NCBI RefSeq assembly: GCF_900068895.1
Contig: NZ_CDPK01000003.1
Location: forward strand, 64,457-111,542
DNA from: Erwinia sp. ErVv1
GTDB taxonomy: Bacteria > Pseudomonadota > Gammaproteobacteria > Enterobacterales > Enterobacteriaceae
Direction: 5' to 3'
Length of the DNA stretch: 47,086 nucleotides
Made by a program: the position numbers and the translations under genes. Shown here piece after piece: positions 17,969-27,061 of the stretch (within the stretch, counting starts at the first letter, position 1; every line of letters starts with the position of its first letter). Below the pieces are notes generated by a model. That model ran no database searches. It was not told the DNA's origin and saw only the letters and a program-made list of their open reading frames with translations.

Positions 17969-18445
17969 TTACGCGTAAAGCGCGGTTAGCGAGGAGCTGC
18001 CCAGCTTGTGGAAATGGACGTTGAAGCCGAGCATCGCGCCGCTGGCATGTTCATCCACCTCGAGGTTATCCACGTCCAGCGCATAGACGGTGAAAATATA
18101 GCGGTGGCTCTCGCCTTTTGGCGGCGCCGCGCCGCCGTAGCCCTGGCTGCCGAAATCCGTACGGGTTTGCACCGCACCGGCGGGAAGCGCAGCAACGCCT
18201 GAACCGGCTCCCTGCGGCAGCGTGCGGGTATCGGCGGAAAGATTCGCCACTCCCCAGTGCCACCAGCCTGAACCGGTAGGCGCATCGGGGTCAAAGCAGG
18301 TAATGACAAAGCTTTTGGTGCCTTCCGGCACCTCGTCCCAGGCTAAATGTGGGGAGAGGTTATCTCCCTGGTAGCCCATGCCGTTAAACACATGGCGGAG
18401 GGGCAATTTATCGCCATCGTTGAAATCCTGACTGGTCAGTTTCAT
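17969..18445 (-). CDS. ybhB: YbhB, phosphatidylethanolamine-binding-protein (PEBP/RKIP) family
   Basis: Small cytoplasmic protein of 158 residues, the same as E. coli YbhB. The PEBP signature is present: SPHLAWDEVPEGTKSFVIT, DPDAPTGSGWWHW and the HRYIFTVYALD block; the anion-binding pocket residues (Asp, His) lie in these. Physiological role is unknown; homologues in animals inhibit kinases or proteases. It is 15 bp after the DJ-1-like gene and probably the last gene of a three-gene minus-strand unit. Confidence 0.95.
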   Translation of the reverse strand: MKLTSQDFNDGDKLPLRHVFNGMGYQGDNLSPHLAWDEVPEGTKSFVITCFDPDAPTGSGWWHWGVANLSADTRTLPQGAGSGVAALPAGAVQTRTDFGSQGYGGAAPPKGESHRYIFTVYALDVDNLEVDEHASGAMLGFNVHFHKLGSSSLTALYA

Positions 18446-18460
18446 TCCATCTCCCTGTTA

Positions 18461-19141
18461 TTATTTGTGAAGCAGTTTTAATAGCTCTTCGGCGGCGGCG
18501 GCCGAGGACGCGGGATTCTGACCGGTCACCAGATGCCCATCCGTCAGGGTGAACACGCCCCAGTCATCGGTTTTTTCATAGTCCGCGCCCAGCGCTTTCA
18601 GCACATCCTCGACCAGAAAAGGTACCACATTTGTCAGGCCGACGGCTTTTTCCTCGCTGTTAGTAAAACCGGTGACCCGTTTACCGGCGACCAGCGGGGT
18701 ACCGTCAGGTTTTTTAACGTGGCGCAGTACGCCCGGCGCGTGACAAACGGCACCTACCGGCTTGCCGTTGGCATAAAAGTTCTCTATCAGCTCAATGCTT
18801 TTACGATCCTCTGCCAGATCCCACAGGGGACCGTGTCCACCGGGGTAGAACACCGCATCGAACGTGCTGCTTTCGATATTGGCCAGCATCTGCGTGTTGG
18901 CCAGCGCCTGCTGAGCCACGAGATCCTGGCGAAAGCGTTCGGTGTCCAGGGTCTGGGCGTCTGGCTCGTCGCTTTTTGGATCGAGCGGGGGATGTCCCCC
19001 GGCAGGGGAGGCCAGCACCACGTTTATCCCCGCATCACGGAAGACATACCAGGGCGCGGCGAACTCTTCCAGCCAGAAGCCCGTTTTTTTACCGGTATCA
19101 CCCAGCCTGTCATGCGAAGTCAGCACCATTAATACTTTCAT
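18461..19141 (-). CDS. DJ-1/PfpI (Hsp31-like) family protein, probable glyoxalase III
   Basis: The start is placed at ATG 19141 (MKVLMVLTSHDRLGD), 7 bp after a GAGGA site at 19149-19153; the frame extends to 19165 but would then overlap the gene before it. The 226 residues carry the nucleophile elbow GAVCHAPGVL (Cys133, His134) and the conserved Glu25 in GFWLEE, the triad of the Hsp31-like branch. Such proteins convert methylglyoxal to lactate and/or protect proteins from glycation. Pairing with a CurA-like reductase suggests a carbonyl-stress function, which is inference. Confidence 0.85.
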   Translation of the reverse strand: MKVLMVLTSHDRLGDTGKKTGFWLEEFAAPWYVFRDAGINVVLASPAGGHPPLDPKSDEPDAQTLDTERFRQDLVAQQALANTQMLANIESSTFDAVFYPGGHGPLWDLAEDRKSIELIENFYANGKPVGAVCHAPGVLRHVKKPDGTPLVAGKRVTGFTNSEEKAVGLTNVVPFLVEDVLKALGADYEKTDDWGVFTLTDGHLVTGQNPASSAAAAEELLKLLHK

Positions 19142-19151
19142 TTTTCTATCC

Positions 19152-20195
19152 TCAGGGTTGGTCACCGGCCACGCGAATCAGTACCTTGCCGAAGTTTTTA
19201 CCTTCAAGCATGCCGATAAAGGTCTCCGGCGCATGGTCCAGACCCTCCACACTATCTTCACGGAAAACAAAGCGATCTTCTGCCACCCACTGACTCATCT
19301 GGCTAAAGAATTCGCCGAAGCGGTGGCCATAGTCCTGGGTGATGATAAAGCCCTGAACGCGCAGGCGTTTGCGCAGGATAGTTCCCTGAAACTGTGGCAG
19401 CTGGTTGGGGCCGGCGGCAGGTTCGGTACTGTTATAGTCGGCAATCAGTCCGCAGACCGGTATGCGTCCCTTTGTATTCATCAGCGGCAGTACCGCACTG
19501 AATACCTTACCGCCAACGCTTTCGAAGTAGACGTCAATCCCTTCGGGACAGTGGCGCCTGAGGGATTCCGCGAAATCACCGGCGCGGTGATCCAGACAGC
19601 GGTCAAAGCCCAGCGACTCTTCTGCATAGCGGCACTTATCGGCGCCGCCCGCAATTCCCACCACGTAGCAGCCTTTCAATTTCGCAATCTGCCCGACGAT
19701 GGATCCTACCGCGCCGGTGGCGGCGGCAACGACCACGGTTTCACCCGGCTGCGGCTGACCGATATCCAGCAGCCCCATATAGGCGGTGAAGCCCGGCATC
19801 CCGAGCATCCCGAGTGCCCATGAGGGGTGCTTTAATACCGGGCCGCTCAGCTTAAACAAATCCTTGCCGTCAGAGAGTGCGAAGTCCTGCCATCCGCTGT
19901 GGCTGACCACCCAGTCACCTTCGGCATAGTCAGGGTGGTCAGAATGTTCGACAATGGCGACGGTGCCTGCGCCCATAACCTCGTTAATCGCCACGGGCGG
20001 GACATAGGAGGGGCCCTCGCTCATCCGTCCACGCATATACGGGTCCAGCGAAAGCCAGACGGTGCGCAGCAGAATTTGTCCTGCCGCTGGCGTCGGAACG
20101 TGCCCGGTTTCAAGCCGGAAATTAGCTTCTGTCGGTGCGCCGTGCGGGCGGGATGCCAGTACGATGCGGCGATTAGTCTGTTTATCTTGCGGCAT
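19152..20195 (-). CDS. curA: NADPH-dependent enone/curcumin reductase, CurA family (MDR superfamily)
   Basis: Zinc-free medium-chain reductase that reduces activated double bonds. The start ATG 20195 follows AAGGAG and gives 347 residues (E. coli CurA 345). Residues NRRIVLASRPHGAP and WLSLDPYMRGRM mark the family N-terminus; the nucleotide-binding loop is VVAAATGAVGSIVGQIAKLKG. The conserved C-terminus is GKNFGKVLIRVAGD. In E. coli curA is elsewhere; here it heads a putative unit with the DJ-1-like gene (10 bp gap) and ybhB. Confidence 0.9.
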   Translation of the reverse strand: MPQDKQTNRRIVLASRPHGAPTEANFRLETGHVPTPAAGQILLRTVWLSLDPYMRGRMSEGPSYVPPVAINEVMGAGTVAIVEHSDHPDYAEGDWVVSHSGWQDFALSDGKDLFKLSGPVLKHPSWALGMLGMPGFTAYMGLLDIGQPQPGETVVVAAATGAVGSIVGQIAKLKGCYVVGIAGGADKCRYAEESLGFDRCLDHRAGDFAESLRRHCPEGIDVYFESVGGKVFSAVLPLMNTKGRIPVCGLIADYNSTEPAAGPNQLPQFQGTILRKRLRVQGFIITQDYGHRFGEFFSQMSQWVAEDRFVFREDSVEGLDHAPETFIGMLEGKNFGKVLIRVAGDQP

Positions 20196-20238
20196 AATTT
20201 TCTCCTTAATGCGGAATGCGGCCTGGTAAAAGCGTAGT

Positions 20239-20272
20239 GCATCAGCGGACCTGATGCCTGGCACCCTGTGCC
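20239..20272. terminator. Paired hairpins between bioA and curA
   Basis: GCATCAG-N5-CTGATGC (20239-20257) and GGCAC-CCT-GTGCC (20260-20272) lie just beyond the bioA stop. On the minus strand the first is followed by a short T-rich stretch. They probably end bioA transcription, but also sit where the curA promoter must be. Confidence 0.4.
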
Positions 20273-20291
20273 ATTACCGCATCAGAGACCC

Positions 20292-21584
20292 TCAGGCCCC
20301 GATAAAGTGACCGGGCTTTTCCAGCGCCCCGGCAATGGCATCCGTCAGGCGCTGCAATGCTTCAGGGCTGATAATATAAGGCGGCATCAGATAGATCAGC
20401 CGGCCAAACGGGCGTATCCACACGCCGCACTCGACAAAAAATGCCTGCAAAGCGGCCATATTGACCGGTTGATGAGTTTCAATCACCCCGATAGCGCCCA
20501 GTACGCGCGCATCTTTTACTGCAAGGTGGTCGGCAAGGGGCAGAAGCGAGCGGCGGAGCTGCGCTTCAATATCCGCGACCTGCTGCGGCCAATGGTTCTC
20601 CTGGAGCATCGCCAGGCTCTCGCTGGCGACGGCGCAGGCCAGAGGGTTACCCATAAAGGTTGGCCCATGCATAAAGCAGCCCGCCTCGCCGTTGCTGACG
20701 GTATCGGCGAGGTGACGGGTGGTCAGCGTGGCTGAGAGCGTCATGGTTCCGCCAGTCAGGGCCTTACCCACGCAGAGAATATCCGGCGCGATATCAGCAT
20801 GTTCGCAGGCGAACAGCTTACCGGTGCGGCCAAAGCCGGTGGCAATCTCATCGGCAATCAGCAGGATGCCGTACCTGTCGCACAGCGCCCGTACGCGCTG
20901 CAAATAGCGCGGGTGATAGAACCGCATGCCGCCCGCGCCCTGAACCACCGGCTCCAGGATCACTGCGGCGACCTCGCCAGCGTGATGCGTTATCAGCCGC
21001 TCAATGTCATCGGCATCGCTGTCGCGCCACGCTTCATCAAAGCGGCAGGCGGGGGCGGCGGCGAACAGATGGCTGGGCAGGTAGCCCTGATAGAGGCTGT
21101 GCATCGAATTGTGCGGATCGCACACCGACATGGCAGCAAAGGTATCGCCGTGGTAGCCATTTCGCAGCGTCAAAAAACGCTGCCGCTTCTCGCCGCGTGC
21201 CTGCCAGTATTGCAGGGCCATTTTCATGGCGACTTCTACCGCTACCGATCCCGAATCCGCCAGAAACACGCACTCCAGCCCGGCTGGCGTCATGTCGACC
21301 AGCCTGCGACAAAGTGCGACCGCAGAAGGATGGGTAATCCCGCCAAACATCACGTGCGACATCTGTGCTATTTGCGCGGTCATCGCCTGATTAAGCCGGG
21401 GATGGTTATAACCGTGAATCGCAGCCCACCAGGAGGACATGCCGTCCACCAGCGTACGGCCATCGGCCAGCTGAAGCGAGGTGCCCTGGGCACCGACCAC
21501 CGGGTAGACCGGCAGCGGCTGACTCATTGAGGTATAGGGGTGCCAGATGTGGCTGCGATCGAAGGCGAGGTCTGAAGGGGTCAT
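20292..21584 (-). CDS. bioA: Adenosylmethionine-8-amino-7-oxononanoate aminotransferase
   Basis: PLP enzyme that makes 7,8-diaminopelargonate from KAPA using S-adenosylmethionine as amino donor. It has 430 residues (E. coli 429). [12 protein letters not shown] marks the N-terminus; [23 protein letters not shown] is the PLP-Asp region, with the Schiff-base Lys in [10 protein letters not shown]; the C-terminus has [13 protein letters not shown]. It diverges from bioBFCD across the BirA operator. Confidence 0.97.
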   Translation of the reverse strand: MTPSDLAFDRSHIWHPYTSMSQPLPVYPVVGAQGTSLQLADGRTLVDGMSSWWAAIHGYNHPRLNQAMTAQIAQMSHVMFGGITHPSAVALCRRLVDMTPAGLECVFLADSGSVAVEVAMKMALQYWQARGEKRQRFLTLRNGYHGDTFAAMSVCDPHNSMHSLYQGYLPSHLFAAAPACRFDEAWRDSDADDIERLITHHAGEVAAVILEPVVQGAGGMRFYHPRYLQRVRALCDRYGILLIADEIATGFGRTGKLFACEHADIAPDILCVGKALTGGTMTLSATLTTRHLADTVSNGEAGCFMHGPTFMGNPLACAVASESLAMLQENHWPQQVADIEAQLRRSLLPLADHLAVKDARVLGAIGVIETHQPVNMAALQAFFVECGVWIRPFGRLIYLMPPYIISPEALQRLTDAIAGALEKPGHFIGA

Positions 21585-21590
21585 AAAATT

Positions 21591-21627
21591 ACTTGTAAAC
21601 CAATTTCAAAAAAATTAGTTTACAAGT
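21591..21627. promoter_or_regulatory. BirA (biotin) operator
   Basis: Ten-bp arms ACTTGTAAAC and GTTTACAAGT form a perfect inverted repeat with a 17-bp A/T-rich centre, closely like the E. coli bio operator (TTGTAAACC arms). Biotinyl-AMP-bound BirA should repress bioA and bioBFCD together. Confidence 0.93.
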
Positions 21628-21674
21628 ATAACCGGGCAACGACCCGACACGACACTACTTTTTTGGAGCAAGCA

Positions 21675-22706
21675 ATGGCAACTCGCTGGACGGTCTCACA
21701 GGCTCAGGCCCTGTTTAATAAGCCTTTTCTCGAACTGATGTTTGAAGCGCAGCAGGTGCATCGTCAGCACTTCGACCCGCGTCAGGTGCAGGTCAGTACA
21801 CTGCTGTCGATTAAAACCGGGGCCTGCCCGGAGGACTGCAAATATTGCCCGCAGAGCGCGCGGTACAAAACCGGGCTGGAGTCCGAACGGCTGATGGAAG
21901 TGGAGGAGGTGCTGAGCTCCGCGCGTAAGGCGAAGGCCGCCGGCTCCGATCGCTTCTGTATGGGGGCCGCCTGGAAAAACCCCAACGACCGCGATATGCC
22001 TTACCTTGAGCAGATGGTAAAAGGCGTGAAGGCGATGGGGCTGGAAACCTGTATGACGCTGGGCATGCTGAGCGACGGACAGGCGCAGCGTCTGGCAGAA
22101 GCGGGGCTGGATTTCTACAACCATAACCTGGACACCTCCCCGGAGTTTTATGGCAGCGTTATCACCACCCGCAGCTATCAGGAGCGTCTGGATACGCTGG
22201 GCAAAGTCCGCGATGCCGGAATTAAGGTCTGCTCCGGGGGCATTGTCGGGCTGGGTGAAACCGTCAGCGACCGCGCCGGGCTGCTGGTTCAACTGGCAAA
22301 TCTGCCCACGCCGCCGGAAAGCGTACCGATTAATATGCTGGTCAAGGTCAAAGGCACGCCAATGGCGGACAATGATGACGTCGATCCCTTCGATTTTATC
22401 CGCACCATTGCCGTCGCCCGCATCATGATGCCGGCCTCGCACGTGCGTCTCTCTGCCGGGCGTGAACAGATGAGCGAGCAGACCCAGGCAATGTGCTTTA
22501 TGGCCGGCGCAAACTCTATCTTCTACGGCTGTAAATTGCTGACTACCCCCAATCCTGAAGAGGATAAGGATATGCTGCTCTTCCGCAAGCTGGGCCTCAA
22601 TCCGCAGCACACCACCACCGAGGCGGGCGATAACGAGCAGCAGCAGTCTCTGGCCGGACAGTTGCTGAACGCCGATACCGAGCAGTTCTATAACGCGGCG
22701 GTCTGA
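21675..22706 (+). CDS. bioB: Biotin synthase
   Basis: Radical-SAM enzyme that inserts sulfur into dethiobiotin. The start ATG 21675 follows TGGAG; a TTG at 21663 is in frame but less likely. The 343 residues include the radical-SAM motif [11 protein letters not shown] near residue 50, the [2Fe-2S] Cys ligands in [16 protein letters not shown] and [10 protein letters not shown], and the Arg ligand in [11 protein letters not shown]. The following gene bioF is separated by 79 bp holding a duplicated start region. Confidence 0.97.
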   Translation: MATRWTVSQAQALFNKPFLELMFEAQQVHRQHFDPRQVQVSTLLSIKTGACPEDCKYCPQSARYKTGLESERLMEVEEVLSSARKAKAAGSDRFCMGAAWKNPNDRDMPYLEQMVKGVKAMGLETCMTLGMLSDGQAQRLAEAGLDFYNHNLDTSPEFYGSVITTRSYQERLDTLGKVRDAGIKVCSGGIVGLGETVSDRAGLLVQLANLPTPPESVPINMLVKVKGTPMADNDDVDPFDFIRTIAVARIMMPASHVRLSAGREQMSEQTQAMCFMAGANSIFYGCKLLTTPNPEEDKDMLLFRKLGLNPQHTTTEAGDNEQQQSLAGQLLNADTEQFYNAAV

Positions 22707-22744
22707 ATGCGTCCTGGATGTGCCTTAAATTCGCGGTGGCCTGT

Positions 22745-22789
22745 ATGAGCCAGACAGGCTGTCGTTTAAATCTGTGGTGGACCCTATGA
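22745..22789 (+). other. 14-codon leader ORF whose stop overlaps the bioF start
   Basis: ATG 22745 begins [14 protein letters not shown], and its TGA (22787-22789) overlaps the bioF ATG (22786-22788) as ATGA. The leader start region (TTAAAT...GGTGG...TATGAGC) is a diverged copy of the bioF start region 41 bp further on. Both have GGTGG at a similar distance before ATG. It may couple bioF translation or simply be a by-product of the duplication. Confidence 0.4.
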
Positions 22790-23994
22790 GCTGGCAGCAA
22801 CGGATCGATCTCGCCCTCGCCGAACGCCGGGAGAAGGGGCAGTTTCGCCAGCGGCGGATCAACCAGCAGGGCGATGCGCGGACATTACAGATCGACGGGC
22901 GTCGCTATCTCAACTTTTCCGCCAATGACTACCTTGGGCTGAGTCACGAGCCGTGCATTATTCGTGCCTGGCAGCAGGGGGCGGAACAGTATGGCGTGGG
23001 GGCCGGCGGCTCCGGCCACGTCACCGGCTACAGCGCCCCCTGTGCGGCGCTGGAGACGCAGCTGGCCGCGTGGCTGGGCTTTCCCCGCGCGCTGCTGTTT
23101 ATCTCTGGCTTTGCCGCTAACCAGGCGGTCATTACGGCGATGATGGCGAAAGGGGATCGGCTTTTCGCCGATAAGCTCAGCCACGCTTCGCTGCTGGAAG
23201 CCGCGGTGCTCAGCCCGGCGACGCTGCGCCGCTTCGCGCATAACCAGCCTGACGCACTGAACAGGCTGCTGGCGGGCAACGCAGCGGGGGAAACGCTGGT
23301 GGTCACCGAGGGGGTGTTCAGCATGGATGGCGACAGCGCACCGCTGGCACCGATCCATCGGCTGACCCGTCAGTATGGCGGCTGGCTAATGGTGGATGAC
23401 GCACACGGCATCGGTACCGTCGGAGAGCAGGGGCGCGGCAGCTGCTGGCAGCAAAATGTCCGTCCCGAGCTGCTGGTAGTGACCTTTGGCAAAGCCTTTG
23501 GCGTCAGCGGCGCGGCGGTACTCTGCCAGCAGGACACCGCCGACTACCTGCTGCAATTTGCCCGCCACCTGATTTACAGCACCGCCATGCCGCCCGCGCA
23601 GGCCTGTGCGCTGACTGCCGCACTGACCTGCGTTCAGCAGGGAGACGATCGCCGTCAGCGACTGGCGCAGAATATCCATCAGTTCCGCGACGGCGCGCGC
23701 GCGCGAGGCCTGACGCTGCTTCCCTCTCTCACCGCTATCCAGCCGCTGGTTGTCGGTGATGAGCATCGCGCGCTGGCGCTGGCAGAGAGGCTGCGTCAGC
23801 TTGGCTGCTGGGTGACGGCCATCCGACCGCCCACCGTTCCCCCGGGCACGGCGCGGCTGCGCATTACGCTCAGCGCGGCGCATCAGGCGGAGGATATTGA
23901 ACAACTGCTGGACCTGCTGCATCAGGCGACTTGTCCGGCGGACGGGTTACCGACTGACGCCGCGCCTCACCCGGCGTGCGGAGGAGGAGCATGA
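22786..23994 (+). CDS. bioF: 8-amino-7-oxononanoate synthase
   Basis: PLP enzyme joining pimeloyl-ACP (or -CoA) and alanine to give KAPA. The start ATG 22786 ([15 protein letters not shown]) agrees with E. coli Bio[56 protein letters not shown] and the Lys loop [14 protein letters not shown] are present. At 402 residues it is about 18 longer than E. coli BioF, owing to a Pro/Ala/Cys-rich tail ([20 protein letters not shown]) that covers the bioC ribosome site. The stop overlaps bioC by 4 bp. Confidence 0.96.
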   Translation: MSWQQRIDLALAERREKGQFRQRRINQQGDARTLQIDGRRYLNFSANDYLGLSHEPCIIRAWQQGAEQYGVGAGGSGHVTGYSAPCAALETQLAAWLGFPRALLFISGFAANQAVITAMMAKGDRLFADKLSHASLLEAAVLSPATLRRFAHNQPDALNRLLAGNAAGETLVVTEGVFSMDGDSAPLAPIHRLTRQYGGWLMVDDAHGIGTVGEQGRGSCWQQNVRPELLVVTFGKAFGVSGAAVLCQQDTADYLLQFARHLIYSTAMPPAQACALTAALTCVQQGDDRRQRLAQNIHQFRDGARARGLTLLPSLTAIQPLVVGDEHRALALAERLRQLGCWVTAIRPPTVPPGTARLRITLSAAHQAEDIEQLLDLLHQATCPADGLPTDAAPHPACGGGA

Positions 23995-24749
23995 CGCACG
24001 CTGTCGATAAACAGGCCATCGCCCAGGCCTTTGGTCGCGCCGCAGAGGGTTACAACCAGCATGCTGAACTTCAGCGTCTGAGCGGCGAGGCGCTGGCCGG
24101 TTTTGCCACCCGCCAGCGGGATTTGAACGTGCTGGATGCCGGTTGTGGCACCGGCTGGTTCAGCCAGCGCTGGCGCGAGGCGGGAAACCACGTTACCGCG
24201 TTCGACCTTTCCGCCCAGATGCTGGAGCGGGCGCGAGCCGGAAAGACCGCCAATGACTACCGCCAGGGCGATATCGAAGCGCTGCCCTTTCACGCAGCAG
24301 AATTTGATCTCTGCTGGAGCAACCTTGCGGTGCAGTGGTGCAGTGATTTGCGCCAGGCTCTGGCTGAACTGTGCCGGGTGACCCGCCCGGGAGGACAGGT
24401 TCTGTTTTCCACCCTGGAAGCGGGTTCACTCGGCGAAGTTCATCTCGCCTGGCAGCATCTCAACCTTCCCGCGCCGGTTAACCGGTTTTTATCCACCGGG
24501 CAGATTGCCGAAGCGGGAGAGGGGATGGCGCTGACGTTACACCGCCAGACGCTGACGCTGGCCTTCCCCGACGTGCTGAGTGCGCTGCGCTCGCTGAAGG
24601 GGATTGGAGCAACGCACCTGCATCAGGGGCGGAATGGCGCCCTGCTGACCCGCCGCCATCTTCATCAGCTCGAACAGGTCTGGCCCCGCGACGCGCGCGG
24701 CTGCCTGCTTAGCTACCATCTGATTTATGGAGTAATTAACCGTGACTGA
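23991..24749 (+). CDS. bioC: Malonyl-ACP O-methyltransferase
   Basis: SAM-dependent enzyme that methylates malonyl-ACP to disguise it as a fatty-acid primer for pimelate synthesis. The start ATG 23991 sits behind GGAGGAGGAG and gives 252 residues (E. coli 251). The SAM loop is [14 protein letters not shown], with [13 protein letters not shown] further on; the KGIGATHLH motif near residue 200 is typical of BioC. It overlaps bioF by 4 bp and bioD by 8 bp. Confidence 0.95.
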   Translation: MTHAVDKQAIAQAFGRAAEGYNQHAELQRLSGEALAGFATRQRDLNVLDAGCGTGWFSQRWREAGNHVTAFDLSAQMLERARAGKTANDYRQGDIEALPFHAAEFDLCWSNLAVQWCSDLRQALAELCRVTRPGGQVLFSTLEAGSLGEVHLAWQHLNLPAPVNRFLSTGQIAEAGEGMALTLHRQTLTLAFPDVLSALRSLKGIGATHLHQGRNGALLTRRHLHQLEQVWPRDARGCLLSYHLIYGVINRD

Positions 24750-25416
24750 ACGTTGGTTTATAACCGGAACGGACACCGAAGTGGGGAAAACCGTCGCCAG
24801 CACCGCCCTGCTACAGGCGGCCAGGCAGGCGGGTTTTCGCTGCGTGGGATACAAGCCCGTCGCTTCCGGCAGTGAGATCACGCCACAGGGGCTGCGCAAT
24901 GAGGATGCCTTAGCCCTGCAAAAGGCGTCCGCCGTGGATCTCCCTTACGACAGCATTAATCCGATGGCGTTTGTGGAGCCTACCGCTCCGCATATCCTCA
25001 GCGCGGAGGAGGGCAGGCCTATCGATTTTCAGCAGCTTTCGGCCGGGCTGAAGGCCCTGACGCAGCAGGCGAACTGGGTGCTGACCGAGGGGGCTGGCGG
25101 CTGGTTCACCCCGCTCACCGACAGCGCAACCTTCGCCGACTGGGTGCGGGCTGAACAGCTACCGGTTGTGCTGGTGGTGGGGATCAAGCTGGGCTGTATT
25201 AACCATGCGCTGCTGACCGCGCAGGCAATTCTGGCCAGCGGTCTGAGGCTGGCAGGGTGGATAGCAAACGCTGTTCAGCCGCCGGGCAAGCGGCATCAGG
25301 AGTATCTGACCACGCTGGCGCAGCGGCTCCCGGCACCGATGCTGGGCGAAATTCCCTACCTGACCGAGGCGGAGGACTTTGAACAGCTGGGGCAATACGT
25401 CAGACTGCCGGTGTGA
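24742..25416 (+). CDS. bioD: Dethiobiotin synthetase
   Basis: Closes the ureido ring of dethiobiotin with CO2 and ATP. The start is GTG 24742, preceded by GGAG at 24729, because the family N-terminus (FITGTDTEVGKTVAS, the P-loop) begins immediately. It has 224 residues. YKPVASGSE, EGAGGWFTPL and the LVVGIKLGCINHALLTA block complete the family pattern. It is the last gene of bioBFCD. Confidence 0.96.
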   Translation: MTERWFITGTDTEVGKTVASTALLQAARQAGFRCVGYKPVASGSEITPQGLRNEDALALQKASAVDLPYDSINPMAFVEPTAPHILSAEEGRPIDFQQLSAGLKALTQQANWVLTEGAGGWFTPLTDSATFADWVRAEQLPVVLVVGIKLGCINHALLTAQAILASGLRLAGWIANAVQPPGKRHQEYLTTLAQRLPAPMLGEIPYLTEAEDFEQLGQYVRLPV

Positions 25417-25418
25417 AT

Positions 25419-25478
25419 AGCGGCGCCAGACAGCGCAACCGGGGCAGGCAGCATGCTGGAGCGGTATAACGCGCCGCT
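25419..25478. terminator. Inverted repeat between bioD and the convergent ABC ATPase gene
   Basis: AGCGGCGC (25419-25426) and GCGCCGCT (25471-25478) are perfect complements about 44 bp apart, enclosing CAGCATGCTG. It may act as a loose terminator for both converging genes; there is no T run. Confidence 0.35.
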
Positions 25479-25487
25479 ACAGAGCGC

Positions 25488-26204
25488 TCAAACCGCCAGC
25501 CAGGTGTTAACCATATTCTCATCAAGCTGAGCAACGGTGCCGTGCGCCACGTTGCGGCCCTGGTGCAGCAGGAGAAAGTAGTCGGCCACCCGGCGGATAA
25601 ACGAAATGCGCTGTTCAAGCAGCAGGATGGTCAGGCCGAAGTCATGGTTAAGGCGGTGGATAAGATTGCCCATCTCCTCCTCCAGCCAGGAGGACATTCC
25701 CTCCATCGGCTCATCCAAAATCAGCAGCCTGGGCTCCAGCACCAGCGCCCTCGCCAGGGCCAGCTGTTGCTGCTGATCGGCACGCAGATCGCCGCTGCGC
25801 TGGTGGCGCAGGGACCAGAGCGCCGGAAAGAGATCGTACACTACCGGGGGGATGGCCCGATGCCTGTCGGGACCCGCACCGGCAAGCAGCGCGATTTGCA
25901 GATTGGCCTCCACGCTTAGCTGTGAAAAGAGCTGACGCCGCTGCGGAACATAGCCTATCCCCAGCGCGGCCCGCTGTTCTACTGGCTGCAGCAGCAGATC
26001 CTGCGGCGGCAGGCTCCCCTCCTGCCAGATAATCGAGCCGCTGTTGATGGGCAGATTACCCATAATACAGTTAACCAGAGTGGTTTTACCCATGCCGGGG
26101 CGGCCCAGCACGCCGGTGCAGGTGCCAGGCGGTAATTCGAGATCGACATCCCACAGAATATGGTTTTGTCCGTAAAACTGATTAATTGAACGTAAGCTGA
26201 GCAT
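25488..26204 (-). CDS. Orphan UrtE/LivF-like ABC ATPase with degenerate signature motif
   Basis: A 238-residue protein that follows the UrtE (urea ABC transporter) pattern along its length: INQFYGQNHIL at the start, Walker A GRPGMGKTT (34-42), Q-loop YVPQRRQLF (Q88), VVYDLFPAL, Walker B LLILDEPMEGM (160-170) with catalytic Glu, and LLLEQ at the switch. The signature is LRADQ instead of LSGGQ (140-144), so the Ser and Gly that contact ATP across the dimer are lost. No permease, binding protein or urease gene is nearby. GGAGAG precedes the start. Its function is unknown; it may have lost transport or gained a regulatory role. Confidence 0.82.
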   Translation of the reverse strand: MLSLRSINQFYGQNHILWDVDLELPPGTCTGVLGRPGMGKTTLVNCIMGNLPINSGSIIWQEGSLPPQDLLLQPVEQRAALGIGYVPQRRQLFSQLSVEANLQIALLAGAGPDRHRAIPPVVYDLFPALWSLRHQRSGDLRADQQQQLALARALVLEPRLLILDEPMEGMSSWLEEEMGNLIHRLNHDFGLTILLLEQRISFIRRVADYFLLLHQGRNVAHGTVAQLDENMVNTWLAV

Positions 26205-26444
26205 CTGACACTCTCCTTCAGACAGTTATCGATCGCACCTGATTGCATCCGCTCTCCGTCGTCTGTCAAACAGTCTTCAATGCCTTGTATAAGAAACCTG
26301 CGGCTCTGAGCTTCGTTCTGGTGTAAGGAGCGCGCCGGGTGGTGACCTGCTTCCCGTAGTGTCTTGCAATTGACAGGCCAGGTTGTTAAGTGCTGCACGC
26401 AATCATGATACCGACAGGCATTTTGCTGCGGTTATTGGTAATGT

Positions 26445-26663
26445 TTATTTAATAATTACCGGTAGTGATTTGGTGCTGCACTGCGGCGGTGCCCCGTGCA
26501 GGCTGGTGATGGTGCAGTTGCCTGTCTGAGAAGCAGTGAGAGGGGAAAGGATATAAGTAAATAAGGGGTAACCAGGGCTGGCGGCGGCACCAAAACTATG
26601 CTTACTCATCATGCCAATGCTGAAGATTGACAGTGAAAAAAAGCAAAAAAAAATTTTTAGCAT
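26445..26663 (-). CDS. Possible small secreted protein (weak)
   Basis: A 72-codon frame begins MLKIFFCFFSLSIFSIGMMSK, which looks like a signal peptide with a possible cleavage near FGAAAS, leaving a mature peptide of about 43 residues with two Cys (GNCTITS, PQCSTK). Against it: the ribosome site (AAAAAAGG) touches the ATG, the hydrophobic start is encoded by homopolymer A/T runs, and I know no homologue. A weak GGTAAT/ATTACC hairpin overlaps the stop. Confidence 0.22.
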   Translation of the reverse strand: MLKIFFCFFSLSIFSIGMMSKHSFGAAASPGYPLFTYILSPLTASQTGNCTITSLHGAPPQCSTKSLPVIIK

Positions 26664-26720
26664 CCTTTTTTACCGGCAGCGCAGCTTTATACACAGCAGA
26701 CGGTTCGGGCGCTCAAATCA

Positions 26721-26745
26721 GTTATCCACCATTCCTGTGGATAAC
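26721..26745. promoter_or_regulatory. Inverted pair of DnaA boxes upstream of uvrB
   Basis: GTTATCCAC (26721-26729) and GTGGATAAC (26737-26745) form a perfect 9-bp inverted repeat. Read as DnaA boxes they are TTATCCACC on the plus strand and a consensus TTATCCACA on the minus strand (26744-26736). They lie 390 bp before uvrB. A DnaA role upstream of uvrB has been described in E. coli. The rest of the 0.9-kb gap (26205-27132) is A/T-rich and holds no clear gene. Confidence 0.7.
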
Positions 26746-27034
26746 CATGTGCATGAGCGGCTTAAAACTCACGCCAGGCGAGAGCCAGCGCGGCCTGGAC
26801 ACGAGTTGCTGTGAAACTCATCTTACGGTGAATGCATAACACTATCAACGACTTGATGAAAATCAAGCAGGATAAAAAAACCGGCCGCGCGCTTCCCGCA
26901 TTTTGTCAGCCACGCTTGACAAATGTTAAAGTGGCAGACCCTTCTGGGGATAACCTCACTATTCCCTGTTTGATTAAGTATTTAACCGATTATCTATAAG
27001 GACTTAACGGCAGGTTCACTTTATCATGCAAAAT

Positions 27035-27054
27035 AACTGTGGATATATCCAGTC
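27035..27054. promoter_or_regulatory. LexA (SOS) box of uvrB
   Basis: CTGT-GGATATAT-CCAG (27037-27052) is close to the LexA consensus CTGT-N8-ACAG and to the E. coli uvrB SOS box, which also ends in CCAG. uvrB is thus expected to be induced by DNA damage. Confidence 0.85.
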
Positions 27055-27061
27055 TTTTTTG

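Noticed and set aside
26633-26839. Plus-strand 69-codon frame with Lys-rich, hydrophobic start before uvrB
   Set aside because: Starts at GTG with no ribosome site, runs through A homopolymers and the DnaA-box palindrome, and the later residues show no domain pattern.
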